A DNA stretch of 64,000 nucleotides from Cupriavidus pinatubonensis (GCF_019602855.1 NZ_CP080767.1:2418001-2482000), one strand, 5' to 3'; positions 1-10,764 are shown, counted from the stretch's first letter. Numbers and translations are program-made. Notes: generated from the letters alone by a model not told the origin.

Positions 1-433
1 GGCGATAGCGGCCGCGCTGCGGGCGCTCGTGGCGGAACATCGGGCCGGTGTACCACAGGCGCTTCGGGCCGTCGTACAGCAGGTTGTGCTCGATGGTCGC
101 ACGCACGGCGGCGGCAGTGCCTTCCGGACGCAGCGTCAGTTGTTCACCGTTGAGCGCATCGGTGAAGGAATACATCTCCTTCTCCACGATATCCGTGACC
201 TCGCCGATACCGCGCACGAACAGCTGGGTATGCTCGACGATCGGCGTGCGGATCTGCTGGTAGCCGTAGGCGCGCAGCATCGCACGCGCGGCGTTCTCGA
301 AATGCTCCCACAGCGGGGCATCGGCGGGCAGCATGTCGTTCATGCCCTTCACGCCCTGCAAGGCCTTCGCGGGGCGTGCCTTGTCTTCTGGCTTGGCGCC
401 GCTTTGCGCGGACGGATTCTCGTTTTGCGTCAT
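1..433 (-). CDS. hisS: Histidyl-tRNA synthetase, N-terminal part (cut by window edge)
   Basis: Class II aminoacyl-tRNA synthetase that charges tRNA-His in the cytoplasm. The visible 144 residues start with a hydrophilic leader of about 25 residues. They then contain the HisRS pattern around [10 protein letters not shown], the strand reading LTLRPEGTA, and motif 2 ([12 protein letters not shown]), where the window ends. The start chosen is the ATG at 433. No strong Shine-Dalgarno precedes it, and the gap to ispG is 39 nt, so it probably lies at the end of the ndk-rlmN-pilF-rodZ-ispG operon. The rest of the catalytic core and the anticodon-binding domain lie outside the window. Identity is secure; only the exact start is open. 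Confidence 0.95.
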   Translation of the reverse strand, partial: MTQNENPSAQSGAKPEDKARPAKALQGVKGMNDMLPADAPLWEHFENAARAMLRAYGYQQIRTPIVEHTQLFVRGIGEVTDIVEKEMYSFTDALNGEQLTLRPEGTAAAVRATIEHNLLYDGPKRLWYTGPMFRHERPQRGRYR

Positions 434-472
434 TCTGTCGTTATCTTGCTGGGTGGACTGGCCAATGCCGGC

Positions 473-1765
473 TCAGGCCACCGCTTCCTTCTCTGCCCGC
501 GCTGCGCCCGGACCGTAATGCGTGCGAACGTACTCGTCGACGATCGCCTGGAATTCCTCGGCGATGCGCTCGCCGCGCAGCGTCTTGACCTTGACGCCAT
601 CGACAAACACCGGCGCCGCCGGCGATTCGCCCGAACCCGGCAGCGAAATGCCGATGTTGGCATGCTTGCTTTCGCCAGGGCCGTTGACGATGCAGCCCAT
701 CACGGCCACATCCATCTCTTCGACGCCCGGATAAGCGGTCTTCCACTGCGGCATCTGCTCGCGCAGGTACGCCTGAATGCTTGCCGCCAGTTCCTGGAAC
801 GTGGTGCTCGTCGTGCGGCCGCAGCCGGGGCACGCAATCACCATCGGCGTGAAATTCCGCATGCCCATGGTCTGCAGGATTTCCTGCCCGACATAGACTT
901 CCTTCTCGCGCGGCGCACCGGGTTCCGGCGTCAGCGAAATCCGGATCGTGTCGCCGATGCCTTCCTGCAGCAGCACCGACAGCGCCGCCGTCGACGCCAC
1001 GATGCCCTTGCTGCCCATGCCCGCCTCGGTCAGGCCGAGGTGCAGCGCATAGTCGCAGCGGCGCGCGAGTTCGCGGTACACCGCAATCAGTTCCTGCACC
1101 TGCGACACCTTGCACGACAGGATGATCTGGTTGCCCGGCAGGCCGATTTCCTCGGCCTTCTTTGCCGAATCGATCGCCGAAGTGATCAACGCTTCGATCA
1201 TCACGCTCTGCGCGGGCCACGGCTCCGCGCGGCCGGCGTTCTCGTCCATGATGCGCGCGAGCAGGTCCTGGTCCAGGCTGCCCCAGTTGACGCCGATGCG
1301 CACCGGCTTGTTGTACCGGCAGGCCATCTCGATCATCTGCGCGAATTGCGTGTCGCGCTTGGCGCCCTGCCCCACATTGCCGGGGTTGATGCGGTACTTC
1401 GACAGCGCCTCGGCGCAGGCCGGATAGTCCTGCAGCAGCTTGTGGCCGTTGTAGTGGAAATCGCCCACCAGCGGCACGTTGACGCCCATGCGGTCGAGCT
1501 GCTCGCGGATATGCGGCACCGCTGCCGCTGCCTCGGGCGTATTGACCGTGATGCGCACGATCTCGGAGCCCGCGCGCGCCAGTTCCTTGACCTGGATGGC
1601 CGTGCCAATGGCATCGACGGTATCCGTATTGGTCATCGACTGCACGCGCACCGGCGCGCTGCCACCGATGGTGACGATGTTGTCGCCCCACGCGATGCTC
1701 GCCTGGCGCCTTTCGCGGCGCGGCAGCGGGCCCGGCAGGACCGGAAGACAAAGCTGTTCGTTCAT
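473..1765 (-). CDS. ispG: 4-hydroxy-3-methylbut-2-enyl-diphosphate synthase
   Basis: Penultimate enzyme of the MEP isoprenoid pathway; it converts MEcPP to HMBPP with a 4Fe-4S cluster. The 430-residue protein has the N-terminal TIM-barrel region (start of the barrel near [10 protein letters not shown]) and the C-terminal cluster-binding part with [10 protein letters not shown] and [10 protein letters not shown], which supply the three cysteine ligands. The ATG at 1765 is preferred over an upstream start at 1783 because a GAGGTGG ribosome-binding site sits 7 nt before it. It lies 40 nt downstream of rodZ and 39 nt upstream of hisS on the same strand, the standard beta-proteobacterial order. 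Confidence 0.97.
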   Translation of the reverse strand: MNEQLCLPVLPGPLPRRERRQASIAWGDNIVTIGGSAPVRVQSMTNTDTVDAIGTAIQVKELARAGSEIVRITVNTPEAAAAVPHIREQLDRMGVNVPLVGDFHYNGHKLLQDYPACAEALSKYRINPGNVGQGAKRDTQFAQMIEMACRYNKPVRIGVNWGSLDQDLLARIMDENAGRAEPWPAQSVMIEALITSAIDSAKKAEEIGLPGNQIILSCKVSQVQELIAVYRELARRCDYALHLGLTEAGMGSKGIVASTAALSVLLQEGIGDTIRISLTPEPGAPREKEVYVGQEILQTMGMRNFTPMVIACPGCGRTTSTTFQELAASIQAYLREQMPQWKTAYPGVEEMDVAVMGCIVNGPGESKHANIGISLPGSGESPAAPVFVDGVKVKTLRGERIAEEFQAIVDEYVRTHYGPGAARAEKEAVA

Positions 1766-1805
1766 AGCGTTACCACCTCGCAATGATGCACGGTGTCGAG
1801 CCGCG

Positions 1806-2822
1806 TCAGGGCAGCGTCAACCGCGCCACGTTGTTGCGATTCGCCGCCTTCAGGTCAACCGGCGTGCCGTTCCGGCTCATCGATTCCACACCCTTGACGT
1901 TGCCGATGGTCACCTTGTACGGTGCCGTGCCGCCGCCCGCGACTTCCTGGCCGGCCTTGGCGGTACCGCCGAGGACAACCTTGCCGTTGCGGTCGCGGAT
2001 CTCGTACCAGGTATCGGCGGAGAACTTGATCTGAAGTTCGCCTTGCGCCGCGGGAGTCGCTGCAACAGGCGCCGTATTGGCAACCGGCGTGACCGTCGTT
2101 GCCACGGCGGGCACGGCCGTGGTCGCTGCCGCGGACTGTGCGGGCACCGCGACGCCGCTCGCGGCCGGCGCGCTGGCGGGCAATTCCTCGGACGGAGCCG
2201 GAGAGTCGGCGGCAGCCATGACCGGCGGCAGTGCAGCCGTCACGGTGCCCGGCTCGCCGCCCTGGCCCGCCGGTTCCTGCACTTCGGCTGGCGCGGCCTG
2301 AGCGGCGCTGTTGCGCGCTTCCAGCCATTGTTTCATATGGTCGAGCCCGAACCAGCCGCCTGCCGCCAGGCCGGCAATCACGAGTGCCAGCCAAACCCAG
2401 CGCCCACCGGCCCCTGCGCCGCCACCGCGCTTGCCAAAGCGCCTGCGATCGTCAAACGTCTCGTTGAGACCGCCTTCGCGCTGGCGCGCCATTTCGGTGA
2501 CCTGCACGGGCCGCGGGTGGAAACGCGCAAGCAAGCCGTCAATGTCCACGTGCAACATGCGTGCGTACGCGCGCATCACGCCCTTGGCAAACGTGATGTC
2601 GGGCAGCGCCTCGACGTTGCCGGATTCGATCGCCACGAGCTTCGGCGCCGCCACCTTCAGACGGGCGCTCACGTCCTCGACGGACATCCGTTGCGATTCC
2701 CGTGCCTGCGCCAACAGGGCGCCGATCTCGCGCGCCACGGCTTCACGTTCTGAATCGGTCGCGCCCCCGCCGACGTGTCCCGTCGATGCGGCCTGGCCTG
2801 CGGCGCGCTCTTGCTCACTCAT
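1806..2822 (-). CDS. rodZ: RodZ-like cytoskeletal membrane protein (HTH + DUF4115)
   Basis: Inner-membrane protein that in rods links MreB to the elongation machinery. Residues about 25-90 form a Cro/CI-type helix-turn-helix ([17 protein letters not shown] region). A charged linker follows, then one transmembrane helix around [15 protein letters not shown], an Ala/Pro-rich periplasmic linker, and a C-terminal DUF4115 beta domain ([15 protein letters not shown] to the end). This bitopic layout is typical of RodZ. Its start overlaps the end of pilF by 8 nt, so translation is probably coupled. The function is inferred from architecture and operon position; the protein is not a transcription factor despite the HTH. 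Confidence 0.88.
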   Translation of the reverse strand: MSEQERAAGQAASTGHVGGGATDSEREAVAREIGALLAQARESQRMSVEDVSARLKVAAPKLVAIESGNVEALPDITFAKGVMRAYARMLHVDIDGLLARFHPRPVQVTEMARQREGGLNETFDDRRRFGKRGGGAGAGGRWVWLALVIAGLAAGGWFGLDHMKQWLEARNSAAQAAPAEVQEPAGQGGEPGTVTAALPPVMAAADSPAPSEELPASAPAASGVAVPAQSAAATTAVPAVATTVTPVANTAPVAATPAAQGELQIKFSADTWYEIRDRNGKVVLGGTAKAGQEVAGGGTAPYKVTIGNVKGVESMSRNGTPVDLKAANRNNVARLTLP

Positions 2823-3594
2823 CCCATGCTCCTTGTTCGTACGCGCTCAATTCGCGCGAGTCGGGAAAACGCTGGCGCAGCTGTGCCGCCAGGGCACCCT
2901 GCGCCGCCGCGTCGCCCTGACGGCGCGCAATGCGCGCACCCAGCCAGAGGGATTGCGCGCTTGCGAATTTGCTGTTGTTGACACGCTCGGCAAATTGCTG
3001 AGCCTGCCTGAGGTCGCCACGCCGGTAATAGACGAGCGCCAGGTTGGTGTTGGCGACAGGATTGTTCCGGTCATAGCCGAGCGCCGCCTTCAGGTTCTTC
3101 TCGGCTTCCGCGCCGGCGCCATTGCGCAACTGGCAGGCTCCGAGGCTGATCAGCGGCTTTGCCGGCCCGCCAGCGGAAGGCGCCGACACCGCGCGTTCGA
3201 GCATCGGCACCGCCTCGCCATACCGGCCTTCCTGGCACAGGAACCAGCCGTAGTTATTGAGCAGGTCACCGTCATTGCCGCGCATGGAGACCGCGGTGCG
3301 GAAACTGTCGTCGGCCAGCGCCTTCTCGTTCATCGCCATGTAGACCAGCGCACGCACATGGTAGGCGTCGGCCATGGCCGGGTCGGCGGCAATCGCCTGC
3401 TTCACCTCGTCAAGTGCGACCGAATTCTGGCCGGCCTCAAGGTAATTGGTGGCGAGCTGCAGCCGGATGCTGGCGCGGCGCCTTGCATCGGTCTGGTCGG
3501 AAGTAGTCTGGAGGTCCTGCGTCGGTGCGGGCGGCAACTGGCAGGCGGACAACATCAGCAGCCCCAACAGGGCTGCAGCGATCAGACGGATCAT
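2815..3594 (-). CDS. pilF: Type IV pilus biogenesis lipoprotein PilF/PilW (TPR)
   Basis: Outer-membrane pilotin that helps assemble the PilQ secretin. The start at 3594 gives a lipoprotein signal ending in the lipobox LSAC; the longer reading from 3717 has no signal and is rejected. The mature part of about 240 residues is made of tetratricopeptide repeats (for example the repeats around [17 protein letters not shown] and [17 protein letters not shown]). The ATG overlaps the rlmN stop as ATGA, and the gene's end overlaps the rodZ start. A generic TPR lipoprotein remains possible, but the rlmN-pilF-rodZ order is diagnostic. Confidence 0.88.
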   Translation of the reverse strand: MIRLIAAALLGLLMLSACQLPPAPTQDLQTTSDQTDARRRASIRLQLATNYLEAGQNSVALDEVKQAIAADPAMADAYHVRALVYMAMNEKALADDSFRTAVSMRGNDGDLLNNYGWFLCQEGRYGEAVPMLERAVSAPSAGGPAKPLISLGACQLRNGAGAEAEKNLKAALGYDRNNPVANTNLALVYYRRGDLRQAQQFAERVNNSKFASAQSLWLGARIARRQGDAAAQGALAAQLRQRFPDSRELSAYEQGAWDE

Positions 3595-4745
3595 GCAGGG
3601 CGAGCCTCCCCGGCTTGGCCAGTCGCGGCGACCGGCACCAAAGGCGTGATCTTGCCGAACTTGCCCCGCTCGGCAAGCCGGGTGCGATCCTTGACCTCCC
3701 CGGCAAGCTGGCCGCATGCCGCGTCGATATCGTCGCCGCGCGTCTTGCGGATCGTGGTCACGATGCCCGCATCCATCAGTACCTGCGCAAAGCGCCGGAT
3801 CTGATCGTTGTTGGAACGCTTCAAACCCGATTCAGGGAACGGATTGAACGGGATCAGGTTGAACTTGCACGGCACGTCGGCCACAAGCTTCAACAGTTCC
3901 CGCGCATGTTCGACGCCGTCATTGACGCCATCGAGCATGCAGTATTCGAAAGTAATGAAATCGCGCGGGGCGAATTCCAGATAACGGCGGCATGCCGCCA
4001 TCAGTTCGGCCAGCGGGTACTTCTTGTTCAGCGGCACGAGCACGTCGCGCAGGGCGTCGTTCGACGCGTGCAGAGACACGGCCAGCGCTACCGGCAGGTC
4101 TTTCGACAGACGGTCCATCATCGGCACCACGCCGGAAGTGGACAGCGTCACGCGGCGGCGCGACAGGCCATACGCGTTATCGTCGAGCATCAGCCGCATG
4201 GCCGGCACGACGGCATCGTAGTTCAGCAGCGGCTCGCCCATACCCATCATCACCACGTTGGAGATGACGCGGTCGTCCTTGGGCCCACGGCCCAGCTGTT
4301 CGCGCATGGCGAATTCCGCCATCCACAACTGGCCAATGATTTCGCCCGTAGTCAGATTGCGCGAGAAACCCTGCTTGCCGGTCGAGCAGAACCGGCAGTT
4401 GACAGCGCACCCCGCCTGCGAGGAGACGCACAGCGTGCCGCGCGTTTCCTCGGGGATGTACACCGTCTCCACCGCGTTGCCGTTACCGACATCGAGCAGC
4501 CACTTGCGCGTGCCGTCAGCCGACAGGTTGTCGGTGATGGCGGCCGGCGAACGGATCTCGGCGCGCGTCGCGAGCTTTTCGCGCAGCGACTTGGCGAGGT
4601 CCGACATGGCGTCGAAACGGCTGGCACCAAACTGGTGGATCCAGCGTTGCAGCTGCCGCGCACGAAACGGCTTCTCGCCGAGCTCGCCGCAATAGGCAGT
4701 GAGCGCGTCCGCATCCAGGTCGAGCAGGTTGACGAGATCGTTCAT
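3591..4745 (-). CDS. rlmN: Dual-specificity 23S rRNA/tRNA adenine-C2 methyltransferase
   Basis: Radical-SAM enzyme that methylates C2 of A2503 in 23S rRNA and A37 in some tRNAs. The radical-SAM cysteines fall at residues 113, 117 and 120 in CAVNCRFC, followed by STGKQGF. The GEPLLNYD stretch and the C-terminal FNPFPESG region fit RlmN. At 384 residues the length is normal. The gene lies 51 nt downstream of ndk and overlaps pilF by 4 nt. The closely related Cfr is less likely in this housekeeping operon. Confidence 0.97.
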   Translation of the reverse strand: MNDLVNLLDLDADALTAYCGELGEKPFRARQLQRWIHQFGASRFDAMSDLAKSLREKLATRAEIRSPAAITDNLSADGTRKWLLDVGNGNAVETVYIPEETRGTLCVSSQAGCAVNCRFCSTGKQGFSRNLTTGEIIGQLWMAEFAMREQLGRGPKDDRVISNVVMMGMGEPLLNYDAVVPAMRLMLDDNAYGLSRRRVTLSTSGVVPMMDRLSKDLPVALAVSLHASNDALRDVLVPLNKKYPLAELMAACRRYLEFAPRDFITFEYCMLDGVNDGVEHARELLKLVADVPCKFNLIPFNPFPESGLKRSNNDQIRRFAQVLMDAGIVTTIRKTRGDDIDAACGQLAGEVKDRTRLAERGKFGKITPLVPVAATGQAGEARPA

Positions 4746-4796
4746 GACGGCAAACTCAGCTTCCGTGTCTGTCTAGTCTTGGAATTGACCAGACAA

Positions 4797-5222
4797 TCAA
4801 CGGGTATAAACGTTCATGCCCGGGAAGAAGAAGGCAATTTCCACAGCGGCAGTTTCAGCAGCGTCCGAACCGTGCACGGCGTTCGCGTCGATGCTGTCGG
4901 CGAAGTCGGCGCGGATGGTGCCCTTGTCGGCCTTCTTCGGGTCGGTGGCGCCCATCAGGTCGCGGTTCTTGGCGATGGCGCCTTCACCTTCCAGCGCCTG
5001 GATCATGACCGGGCCGGAAACCATGAAGTCGACGAGGTCCTTGAAGAACGGACGCTCCTTGTGGACAGCGTAGAACTGCTCGGCTTCGCCGCGCGACAGG
5101 TGCACCATCTTGGCAGCAACGATCTTCAGGCCGGCGGCCTCGAAACGGGCGTAGATCTGGCCGATAACGTTCTTGGCCACGGCATCCGGCTTGATAATCG
5201 ACAGGGTGCGTTCGATCGCCAT
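4797..5222 (-). CDS. ndk: Nucleoside diphosphate kinase
   Basis: Transfers gamma phosphate between NTPs and NDPs through a phosphohistidine. At 141 residues it has the full family length; it opens with [12 protein letters not shown] and carries the active-site histidine at position 117 in [12 protein letters not shown] ribosome-binding site lies 7 nt before the ATG. It is the first gene of the minus-strand cluster leading to hisS; a TAGAAT hexamer at 5269-5274, about 50 nt upstream, is a plausible -10 element, but no good -35 accompanies it. Confidence 0.98.
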   Translation of the reverse strand: MAIERTLSIIKPDAVAKNVIGQIYARFEAAGLKIVAAKMVHLSRGEAEQFYAVHKERPFFKDLVDFMVSGPVMIQALEGEGAIAKNRDLMGATDPKKADKGTIRADFADSIDANAVHGSDAAETAAVEIAFFFPGMNVYTR

Positions 5223-5567
5223 GAAAAACTCCGAAAAATGAAGGGGTTACAAATGGATTAAACGTGCAATTCTAGCACGAGACGATGACGGTTTCGAGCG
5301 CAGCCAGCCTTTCGCGAAAGTGCAGCTGCATGAGCGGAAAACGCCATATCCGGGGCGTCGAAACCGACACCTTCCGTTGACCACACAATGCACGGAACGC
5401 AATACATATAAAACCGTCCAACGTGAGCAACAAATCTGGCCTTTACCGCATGGAAGTGGCCCATGCGACACTTTAATCCTCTTGCAATTCCGCAGACGCG
5501 GTGCCACATTGGCGTTGCGTCGCTCCGGGTCGCTCCGGCGCCTCACCATTCAGAAACAGGAGTCACC
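5223..5567. other. Divergent intergenic region between ndk and the BI-1 gene
   Basis: These 345 bases hold the upstream regions of two divergent genes. A TAGAAT hexamer at 5269-5274 reads toward ndk. A small inverted repeat (CGTGC/GCACG) flanks it at 5263-5279. An A/T-rich patch near 5400-5412 (containing TATAAA) could serve the plus-strand gene, but no well-spaced -35 was found. No convincing small gene was seen. Confidence 0.4.
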
Positions 5568-6269
5568 ATGGATAACAAGCTGAACACCTACGGTTTCGGC
5601 AATGCGTCGACGGTCAGCGATGTCGTCGTGCGTAATCGGGTATTGCGCAACACCTACTGGCTGCTCGCCATTTCGATGATCCCGACCGTGCTCGGCGCAT
5701 GGATCGGCGTGGCCACGGGCTTCAGCTTCATGGCCGGCAGCCCCGGCTTGTCGCTGATCCTGTTCCTCGGCATCGCATTCGCGTTCTTCTACGGCATCGA
5801 GAAGACCAAGAACAGCAGCATGGGCGTGGTCCTGCTGCTCGCCTTCACGTTCTTCATGGGCCTGATGCTGTCGCGCCTGATCGGCGCGGTGCTGCAGTTC
5901 TCGAATGGGCCGGCGCTGATCATGTATGCCTTTGGCGGCACAGCGGCGGTGTTTGGCGCCATGGCTACCATTGCGACGGTCAGCAAGCGTGATTTCTCGG
6001 GCCTCAGCAAGTTCCTGTTCGTCGGCCTGATCCTGCTGATTCTGGCGAGCGTGGCCAATATCTGGCTGCAACTTCCGTCGCTGATGATCACGGTGTCGGT
6101 GATCGCCATCGGCATTTTCTCGGCGTACATCCTGTTCGATGTGCAGCGCGTGGTAAATGGCGGCGAAACCAACTACATCACGGCCACGCTGGCGATCTAC
6201 CTCGACGTCTACAACGTTTTCACGAACCTGCTGGCCCTGCTGGGCATCTTCGGCGGCAGCCGCGACTGA
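5568..6269 (+). CDS. Bax inhibitor-1 (YccA/YetJ) family membrane protein
   Basis: Polytopic inner-membrane protein of 233 residues in the BI-1/TMBIM family. Bacterial members are YccA, which interacts with FtsH, and YetJ, a pH-sensitive calcium leak channel. A hydrophilic N-terminus of about 30 residues is followed by seven hydrophobic segments. The end carries the family's typical LAIYLDVYNVFTNLL region and a GGSRD tail. The start at 5568 is fixed by AGGAG 6 nt upstream; longer in-frame readings lack this. The gene stands alone and is followed by a strong terminator. The exact substrate or partner cannot be told from sequence. Confidence 0.93.
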   Translation: MDNKLNTYGFGNASTVSDVVVRNRVLRNTYWLLAISMIPTVLGAWIGVATGFSFMAGSPGLSLILFLGIAFAFFYGIEKTKNSSMGVVLLLAFTFFMGLMLSRLIGAVLQFSNGPALIMYAFGGTAAVFGAMATIATVSKRDFSGLSKFLFVGLILLILASVANIWLQLPSLMITVSVIAIGIFSAYILFDVQRVVNGGETNYITATLAIYLDVYNVFTNLLALLGIFGGSRD

Positions 6270-6290
6270 CGCAGTCCTGCGTAAAACAAG

Positions 6291-6317
6291 AACGCCGGCC
6301 ACTTGGCCGGCGTTTTT
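6291..6317 (+). terminator. Intrinsic terminator after the BI-1 family gene
   Basis: A perfect 10-bp stem (AACGCCGGCC / GGCCGGCGTT) with a 4-nt loop, ending in a run of T residues. It lies 21 nt past the stop codon and separates the gene from convergent rlmD, so it may act in both directions. Confidence 0.85.
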
Positions 6318-6343
6318 CATTGGGCGCTAGCGTTGTCGCGCGC

Positions 6344-7765
6344 TCAACGCCGCTCGAAGACGGCAATCGATTCGACGTGCGACGTATGCGGGAACATGTT
6401 CACGACGCCCGCCCCTGCCAGGCGATACCCGGCCTCATGCACCAGCAGGCCCGCGTCGCGCGCCAGTGTTGCCGGGCTGCACGACACATAGACGATGCGT
6501 TGCGGCAGCACGTCGCTGCCCTGCTGCGACAGCTCGCCCAGCGCCTTGCACACCGCCAGCGCACCTTCGCGCGGCGGGTCGATCAACCAGCGATCGAAGC
6601 GGCCCAGCGCGGCGATATCTTCGGCGGTCACTTCGAACAGGTTGCGGCAGGCGAATTCCGTCTTTTCCGCCAGGCCGTTGTAGCCGGCATTCGCCAGCGC
6701 CCGGGTCGTCAGCGCCTCGCTGCCTTCAATGCCCATGACCGAGCGGCCCTGCGTGGCGAGTGGCAGCGTGAAGTTGCCGATGCCGCAGAACAGGTCGAGC
6801 AGGCGGTCTTGGGGCTGGACGTCCAGCAGGCGCAGTGCGCGGCCGATCAGTACCCTGTTGATGTGGTGGTTGACCTGCGTGAAGTCGGTCGGCTTGAACG
6901 GCATACGGATGCCGAACTCGGGCAGCGTATAGGCCAGCTCACGGTCGAGCGGATAGAAGGGCACAACGGTATCCGGGCCCTTGGGCTGGAGCCAGAACTG
7001 GACATTGTGCTGGTCCGCGAAGGCGCGCAGCAGGTCCTTGTCCGCGTCGGTCAGCGGTTCGAGGATGCGCAGCACCAGCGCCGTAACCTCATGGCCCACC
7101 GCCAGTTCGATCTGCGGCATGCGGTCGCGAATGGACAAGCCCGTCACCAGTTCGCGCAACGGCACCAGCATCGCCGAGATATGTGGCGGAAGGATCTCGC
7201 AGCTCGTCATGTCCGCCACGTAGCTGCTCTTGCGCTCGTGGAAACCCACCAGTACCCCACCCTTCTTAGCCACATACCGCACCGTCAGCCGTGCGCGGTA
7301 GCGATAGCCCCAGTCCGGCCCGGCGATCGGCCGGAACATCACTTCCGGACGAACCTTCGACAGGTGCCAGAGGTTGTCTTCGAGTACCCGCTGCTTGATC
7401 GCAAGCTGCGCGCGCGAGTCCAGGTGCTGCATGGAGCATCCGCCGCACACGCCAAAGTGCTTGCAACCTGGCTTGACACGCATCACCGATTCTCGACGCA
7501 CTTCCAGCAGATGGGCCTGTTCGTAGCTCGGCTTGCGGCGGAAGCTCTTGTAGCTCACGGTTTCGCCGGGCAACGCACCTTCGACGAAGATGACCTTGCC
7601 GGGAGTGCCGTCTTCATTGACCAGGCGCCCGACGCCGCGCGCCTCCATGTCGAGGCTGTCAATGGAAACCACGGGATCGGAACCGGGCGCGACGGCAGCC
7701 GGAGAGGCAGATGCCGCACGCGGCGCTGCCGGCATTTCTTGTGGGGAGGACACGGCTTGGGACAC
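6344..7765 (-). CDS. rlmD: 23S rRNA (uracil-1939-C5)-methyltransferase
   Basis: SAM-dependent RNA methyltransferase of the RumA/TrmA family that makes m5U1939 in 23S rRNA. An N-terminal TRAM domain (about residues 25-75) is followed by the 4Fe-4S motif [10 protein letters not shown], a central SAM fold with [16 protein letters not shown], and the catalytic cysteine in [12 protein letters not shown]. The open frame reaches 7855, but a TACAAT -10 element at 7802-7807 would lie inside that longer reading. The GTG at 7765 (AGG 9 nt upstream) or the ATG at 7735 is therefore a better start. It is convergent to the BI-1 gene. Confidence 0.93.
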   Translation of the reverse strand: MSQAVSSPQEMPAAPRAASASPAAVAPGSDPVVSIDSLDMEARGVGRLVNEDGTPGKVIFVEGALPGETVSYKSFRRKPSYEQAHLLEVRRESVMRVKPGCKHFGVCGGCSMQHLDSRAQLAIKQRVLEDNLWHLSKVRPEVMFRPIAGPDWGYRYRARLTVRYVAKKGGVLVGFHERKSSYVADMTSCEILPPHISAMLVPLRELVTGLSIRDRMPQIELAVGHEVTALVLRILEPLTDADKDLLRAFADQHNVQFWLQPKGPDTVVPFYPLDRELAYTLPEFGIRMPFKPTDFTQVNHHINRVLIGRALRLLDVQPQDRLLDLFCGIGNFTLPLATQGRSVMGIEGSEALTTRALANAGYNGLAEKTEFACRNLFEVTAEDIAALGRFDRWLIDPPREGALAVCKALGELSQQGSDVLPQRIVYVSCSPATLARDAGLLVHEAGYRLAGAGVVNMFPHTSHVESIAVFERR

Positions 7766-7801
7766 CAGACGAAACCTGACGTATTGTTTTGCGAAAGCGC
7801 G

Positions 7802-7807
7802 ATTGTA
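7802..7807 (-). promoter_or_regulatory. Likely -10 element of rlmD
   Basis: On the minus strand the hexamer is TACAAT, about 37 nt upstream of the GTG at 7765, predicting a 5' leader of about 30 nt. The -35 region is a poor match to consensus. Its position argues against the longer rlmD reading. Confidence 0.5.
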
Positions 7808-7867
7808 GTCCAGACGCGCGCTCCGACGCCCGGGTAATGGTGCCGCATCGCGCAAAGGAGTGATGCA

Positions 7868-8722
7868 ATGGAACTGATTTCATGGAACATTCAATGGGGC
7901 CGCGGCGCTGACGGACGCGTGGACCTGTCCCGCAGCGTGGCCACCATGCGGGCGATGGCCGATGCCGACGTCATCTGCCTGCAGGAAGTCACACGCGGCT
8001 TCGGCGAGCTGCGCGGCGCGCCCGGGGCAGACCAGGTGTCCGAACTGTCCGCGCTGTTGCCCGGCTATCGGCTGCTGTTCGCGCCGGGCGTCGACCGCTT
8101 CGGCAGCGACGGTGGCCCGCGCCAGTTCGGCAACCTGATTGCCACGCGCCTGCCCGTGCATGAAGTCTTCCGCCACGCGCTGCCGTGGCCGGCGGACCCC
8201 GACGTAGCGTCCATGCCCCGCGTCGCGATCGAAGCGACGCTGCAGGCCGGCAGCCGGCCGTTGCGCGTCATCTGCACACACCTGGAATACTACTCGGCGC
8301 ATCAGCGCGCCGCCCAGGCAAACGCCCTGCGAGACTGGCACGCGGAAGCATGCGGCCATGCGCTGCGTCCCGGGCGCAGTGAATCGACGCCGGGGCCATT
8401 CACGCCGGCGGTGCGGCCAACGGAAGCCGTCCTTTGCGGCGACTTTAACAGCAAGCCCGACGACATCGCCTACCGGCGAATGCTCGAACCGTTCGACGAC
8501 GACACCACGCCGTGGCGCGATGCCTGGATGCACATCCATCCGGGCCAGTCGCATGCGCCGACCTGCGCGATGTACGACAAGGAGCAATGGCCCGAGCCGC
8601 CCTTCGCGTGCGATTTCGTCTTTGTCACCGAGAACCTGGCGGAACGCGTCAGGCGTTGCGAAGTCAATGCAGCGACGAAGGACTCGGATCACCAGCCCAT
8701 CGTGCTGTCACTGGATATATGA
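7868..8722 (+). CDS. Endonuclease/exonuclease/phosphatase (EEP) family protein
   Basis: Metal-dependent phosphoesterase of 284 residues with all the EEP landmarks: the N-terminal strand ISWNIQWG, the metal-binding glutamate in [19 protein letters not shown] with the catalytic Asp-x-Asn, and the terminal SDHQPI. Substrates in this fold range from AP sites in DNA to phospholipids and inositol phosphates, so the target is unknown. It lacks a signal peptide, so it is probably cytoplasmic. AAGGAG lies 7 nt before the ATG. It is divergent from rlmD and convergent with the exonuclease gene. Confidence 0.9.
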   Translation: MELISWNIQWGRGADGRVDLSRSVATMRAMADADVICLQEVTRGFGELRGAPGADQVSELSALLPGYRLLFAPGVDRFGSDGGPRQFGNLIATRLPVHEVFRHALPWPADPDVASMPRVAIEATLQAGSRPLRVICTHLEYYSAHQRAAQANALRDWHAEACGHALRPGRSESTPGPFTPAVRPTEAVLCGDFNSKPDDIAYRRMLEPFDDDTTPWRDAWMHIHPGQSHAPTCAMYDKEQWPEPPFACDFVFVTENLAERVRRCEVNAATKDSDHQPIVLSLDI

Positions 8723-8755
8723 AAAGGCCCGCGGGATCGCCGACCGTTCGCCAAC

Positions 8756-9592
8756 TTACTCGATCTCTTCGTCTTCTGGCGTCAGGCGCTTCAGGCGGAA
8801 TGCACGCAGGTATTCCATCCACTGCTCGCCTGGCAGCTCGGCCAGCGATTCCTGCACGAGTTCCATCTCGAGATCGAACTCGCGCGGCAGCAGGCCGCCG
8901 CGCATGAGCTGGAAGCGGCAGTACATCAGGTAGGTGTTGACAACGTCGGTCTCGCAATAGGCGCGGATCGCGTCGAGCTGACCTTCCCGGTACGCCTGCC
9001 AGACTTTGCTGCCATCCATCCCCATCTTGCCTGGGAAGCCGCACAGCTTGGCCAGGTCATCCAGCGGCGCGCTTGCGCGCGGCTGGTACATGGCAAGGAG
9101 GTCCATCAGGTCCAGATGCCGCATGTGGTAGCGGCTGATGTAGTTGTTCCACTTGAAGTCGCGGCTGTCGTCGTCGCGGCCCTCGCCCATTTCCCAGTAT
9201 CGCGGCGCGGTCACGCCATGGACCAGGCCACGATAGTGCAGCACGGGCAAGTCGAAGCCGCCACCGTTCCACGACACAAGCTGCGGGCTGTAGCGCGCAA
9301 TCAGTTCGTAGAACTTCTGGATCAGCGTGGCCTCACCATCCTCGAGCGTTCCCAGCGAGCCGACATGGAACACGGCCGAGCCGTCGCGCTGCGTCCGGCG
9401 CAACACGCACGAGATCGCCGCGACGCGCTGCAGATAGTGCGGCAGGAAATCGCTTCCGGTCTTTTCGCGGCGGGCTGAGAACGCTTGCTCGGCGACTTCC
9501 TCGTCGCTCATCGATGCGGGATGGTCATGCAAACGGCGCAGGCCGTCGACATCGGGAATGGTCTCGATGTCGAATACCAGCACAGGGGTCAT
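8756..9592 (-). CDS. 3'-5' exonuclease related to the PolB exonuclease domain
   Basis: A 278-residue protein of the DnaQ-like superfamily (PF10108-type, 'predicted PolB-like 3'-5' exonuclease'). The Exo I acidic pair is D8 and E10 in FDIETIPD. The Exo II region is around [12 protein letters not shown], and the Exo III part is in [14 protein letters not shown]. No polymerase domain is attached. The ATG overlaps the rpoS stop by 4 nt, so the nuclease is probably translated from the rpoS transcript. A role in repair or RNA turnover during stationary phase is an inference from that linkage only. Confidence 0.9.
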   Translation of the reverse strand: MTPVLVFDIETIPDVDGLRRLHDHPASMSDEEVAEQAFSARREKTGSDFLPHYLQRVAAISCVLRRTQRDGSAVFHVGSLGTLEDGEATLIQKFYELIARYSPQLVSWNGGGFDLPVLHYRGLVHGVTAPRYWEMGEGRDDDSRDFKWNNYISRYHMRHLDLMDLLAMYQPRASAPLDDLAKLCGFPGKMGMDGSKVWQAYREGQLDAIRAYCETDVVNTYLMYCRFQLMRGGLLPREFDLEMELVQESLAELPGEQWMEYLRAFRLKRLTPEDEEIE

Positions 9593-10764
9593 AGAACAGC
9601 GTCCTTCCTGACACCTTGCGATGCGAAATGCCGCTTGAGCTTGACCAGGGCTTCCTGTTGGATCTGGCGCACGCGTTCGCGCGTCAGGCCCATCTCTTCG
9701 GCCAGCTCTTCAAGCGTGGCCGGTTCGATATGGTTGAGGCCGAAGCGGCGCTCCACCACATAGCGGTGCTTTTCCGACAGGCGGGCCAGCCACAGCTTCA
9801 TCAGGCCTTCGAGCTCGCGGTGCGCGACTTCCTGGTCCGGGGCGGCGTTGTGCTCGTCGGAAAGGAAGTCCAGCAGGCTGGAGCCCGGGTCCAGGTCAAA
9901 CGGCGTATCGAGCGAGGTGGTATGTTCGTTAAGCGCCAGCACGTCCTGCACCTCGTCAGGCGTCTTGCCCAGCAGGTGGGCAATGTCTTCGAGACTGGCG
10001 TCGCGGCCGTCGGTGCCGCCTTTTTCGAGATGCCGCTTGGCGCGCAGCACCTGGTTGAGTTCACGGATCACGTGGACCGGCAGCCGTACCGTGCGCGCCT
10101 GGTTCATGATGGCGCGCTCGATGCTCTGGCGGATCCACCAGGTCGCGTAGGTAGAAAAACGGAAACCGCGTGACGGATCGAATTTCTCGATCGCGTGCAT
10201 GAGACCAAGGTTGCCTTCCTCGATCAGGTCCAGCAGCGGCACGCCGCGATTGAGATAACCCTTGGCGATGCTCACGACCAGGCGCAGGTTGCGTTCGATC
10301 ATGACCTGCCGCGCGGAAAAATCGCCGTCCTTGGCCAGCGTCGAGAAATGCAACTCCTCAGGAGCGGACAGCAGCGGCTTGATGCTGATGCGATTCAGAT
10401 AGTGCTGGACCGTATCGGCAGCCAGCTCGGTATGCAGCACGGTACGGAAGTCGTCATGCTCGGGCGCCGCTTCGGCGACGTTCTCGCTTTCGGATTCCTC
10501 TTCCTCCTCTGCCTCATCCTCGTCATCATCGCGCAGCTGACGGTCGTTGTCGTCGCTGAGCAAATCGGCTTCGCGCAGGCCGACCGTTGTCGTGGTCGAG
10601 ATCGGCTCGTCGGTCGGGGGAATCAGGTCGGCACCGACATCCTTGTCGAATGCATCCAGTTCAACGCGATCGTCGGTTTGGGCCACACCAGCCTTCACTT
10701 CCGGCTGCTTGGGACGGCGAGCCCTGCTGACGGTTCCGGAGGAGACAGTTTTCTGGCGTGGCAT
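9589..10764 (-). CDS. rpoS: RNA polymerase sigma factor RpoS (sigma-38)
   Basis: Stationary-phase and general stress sigma factor. Residues after about 120 hold sigma regions 1.2-2 ([36 protein letters not shown]), region 3, and region 4 ending in [14 protein letters not shown]. At 391 residues it is about 60 longer than the E. coli protein. The extra length is an N-terminal extension with a strongly acidic run ([16 protein letters not shown]), as in other Burkholderiaceae. It lies 6 nt after nlpD. In enterobacteria the main rpoS promoter is inside nlpD; I did not identify one here. Confidence 0.97.
   Translation of the reverse strand: MPRQKTVSSGTVSRARRPKQPEVKAGVAQTDDRVELDAFDKDVGADLIPPTDEPISTTTTVGLREADLLSDDNDRQLRDDDEDEAEEEEESESENVAEAAPEHDDFRTVLHTELAADTVQHYLNRISIKPLLSAPEELHFSTLAKDGDFSARQVMIERNLRLVVSIAKGYLNRGVPLLDLIEEGNLGLMHAIEKFDPSRGFRFSTYATWWIRQSIERAIMNQARTVRLPVHVIRELNQVLRAKRHLEKGGTDGRDASLEDIAHLLGKTPDEVQDVLALNEHTTSLDTPFDLDPGSSLLDFLSDEHNAAPDQEVAHRELEGLMKLWLARLSEKHRYVVERRFGLNHIEPATLEELAEEMGLTRERVRQIQQEALVKLKRHFASQGVRKDAVL

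Noticed and set aside
5550-6320. A 256-codon minus-strand frame opposite the BI-1 family gene
   Set aside because: Composition is dominated by Arg, Gln, His and Glu without hydrophobic structure; the plus-strand gene has a ribosome-binding site, seven membrane helices and a terminator.
6344-7855. The longest rlmD reading with a start at 7855
   Set aside because: The promoter-like -10 (7802-7807) would lie inside it, and the extra N-terminus has no family resemblance; the start at 7765 or 7735 is better.
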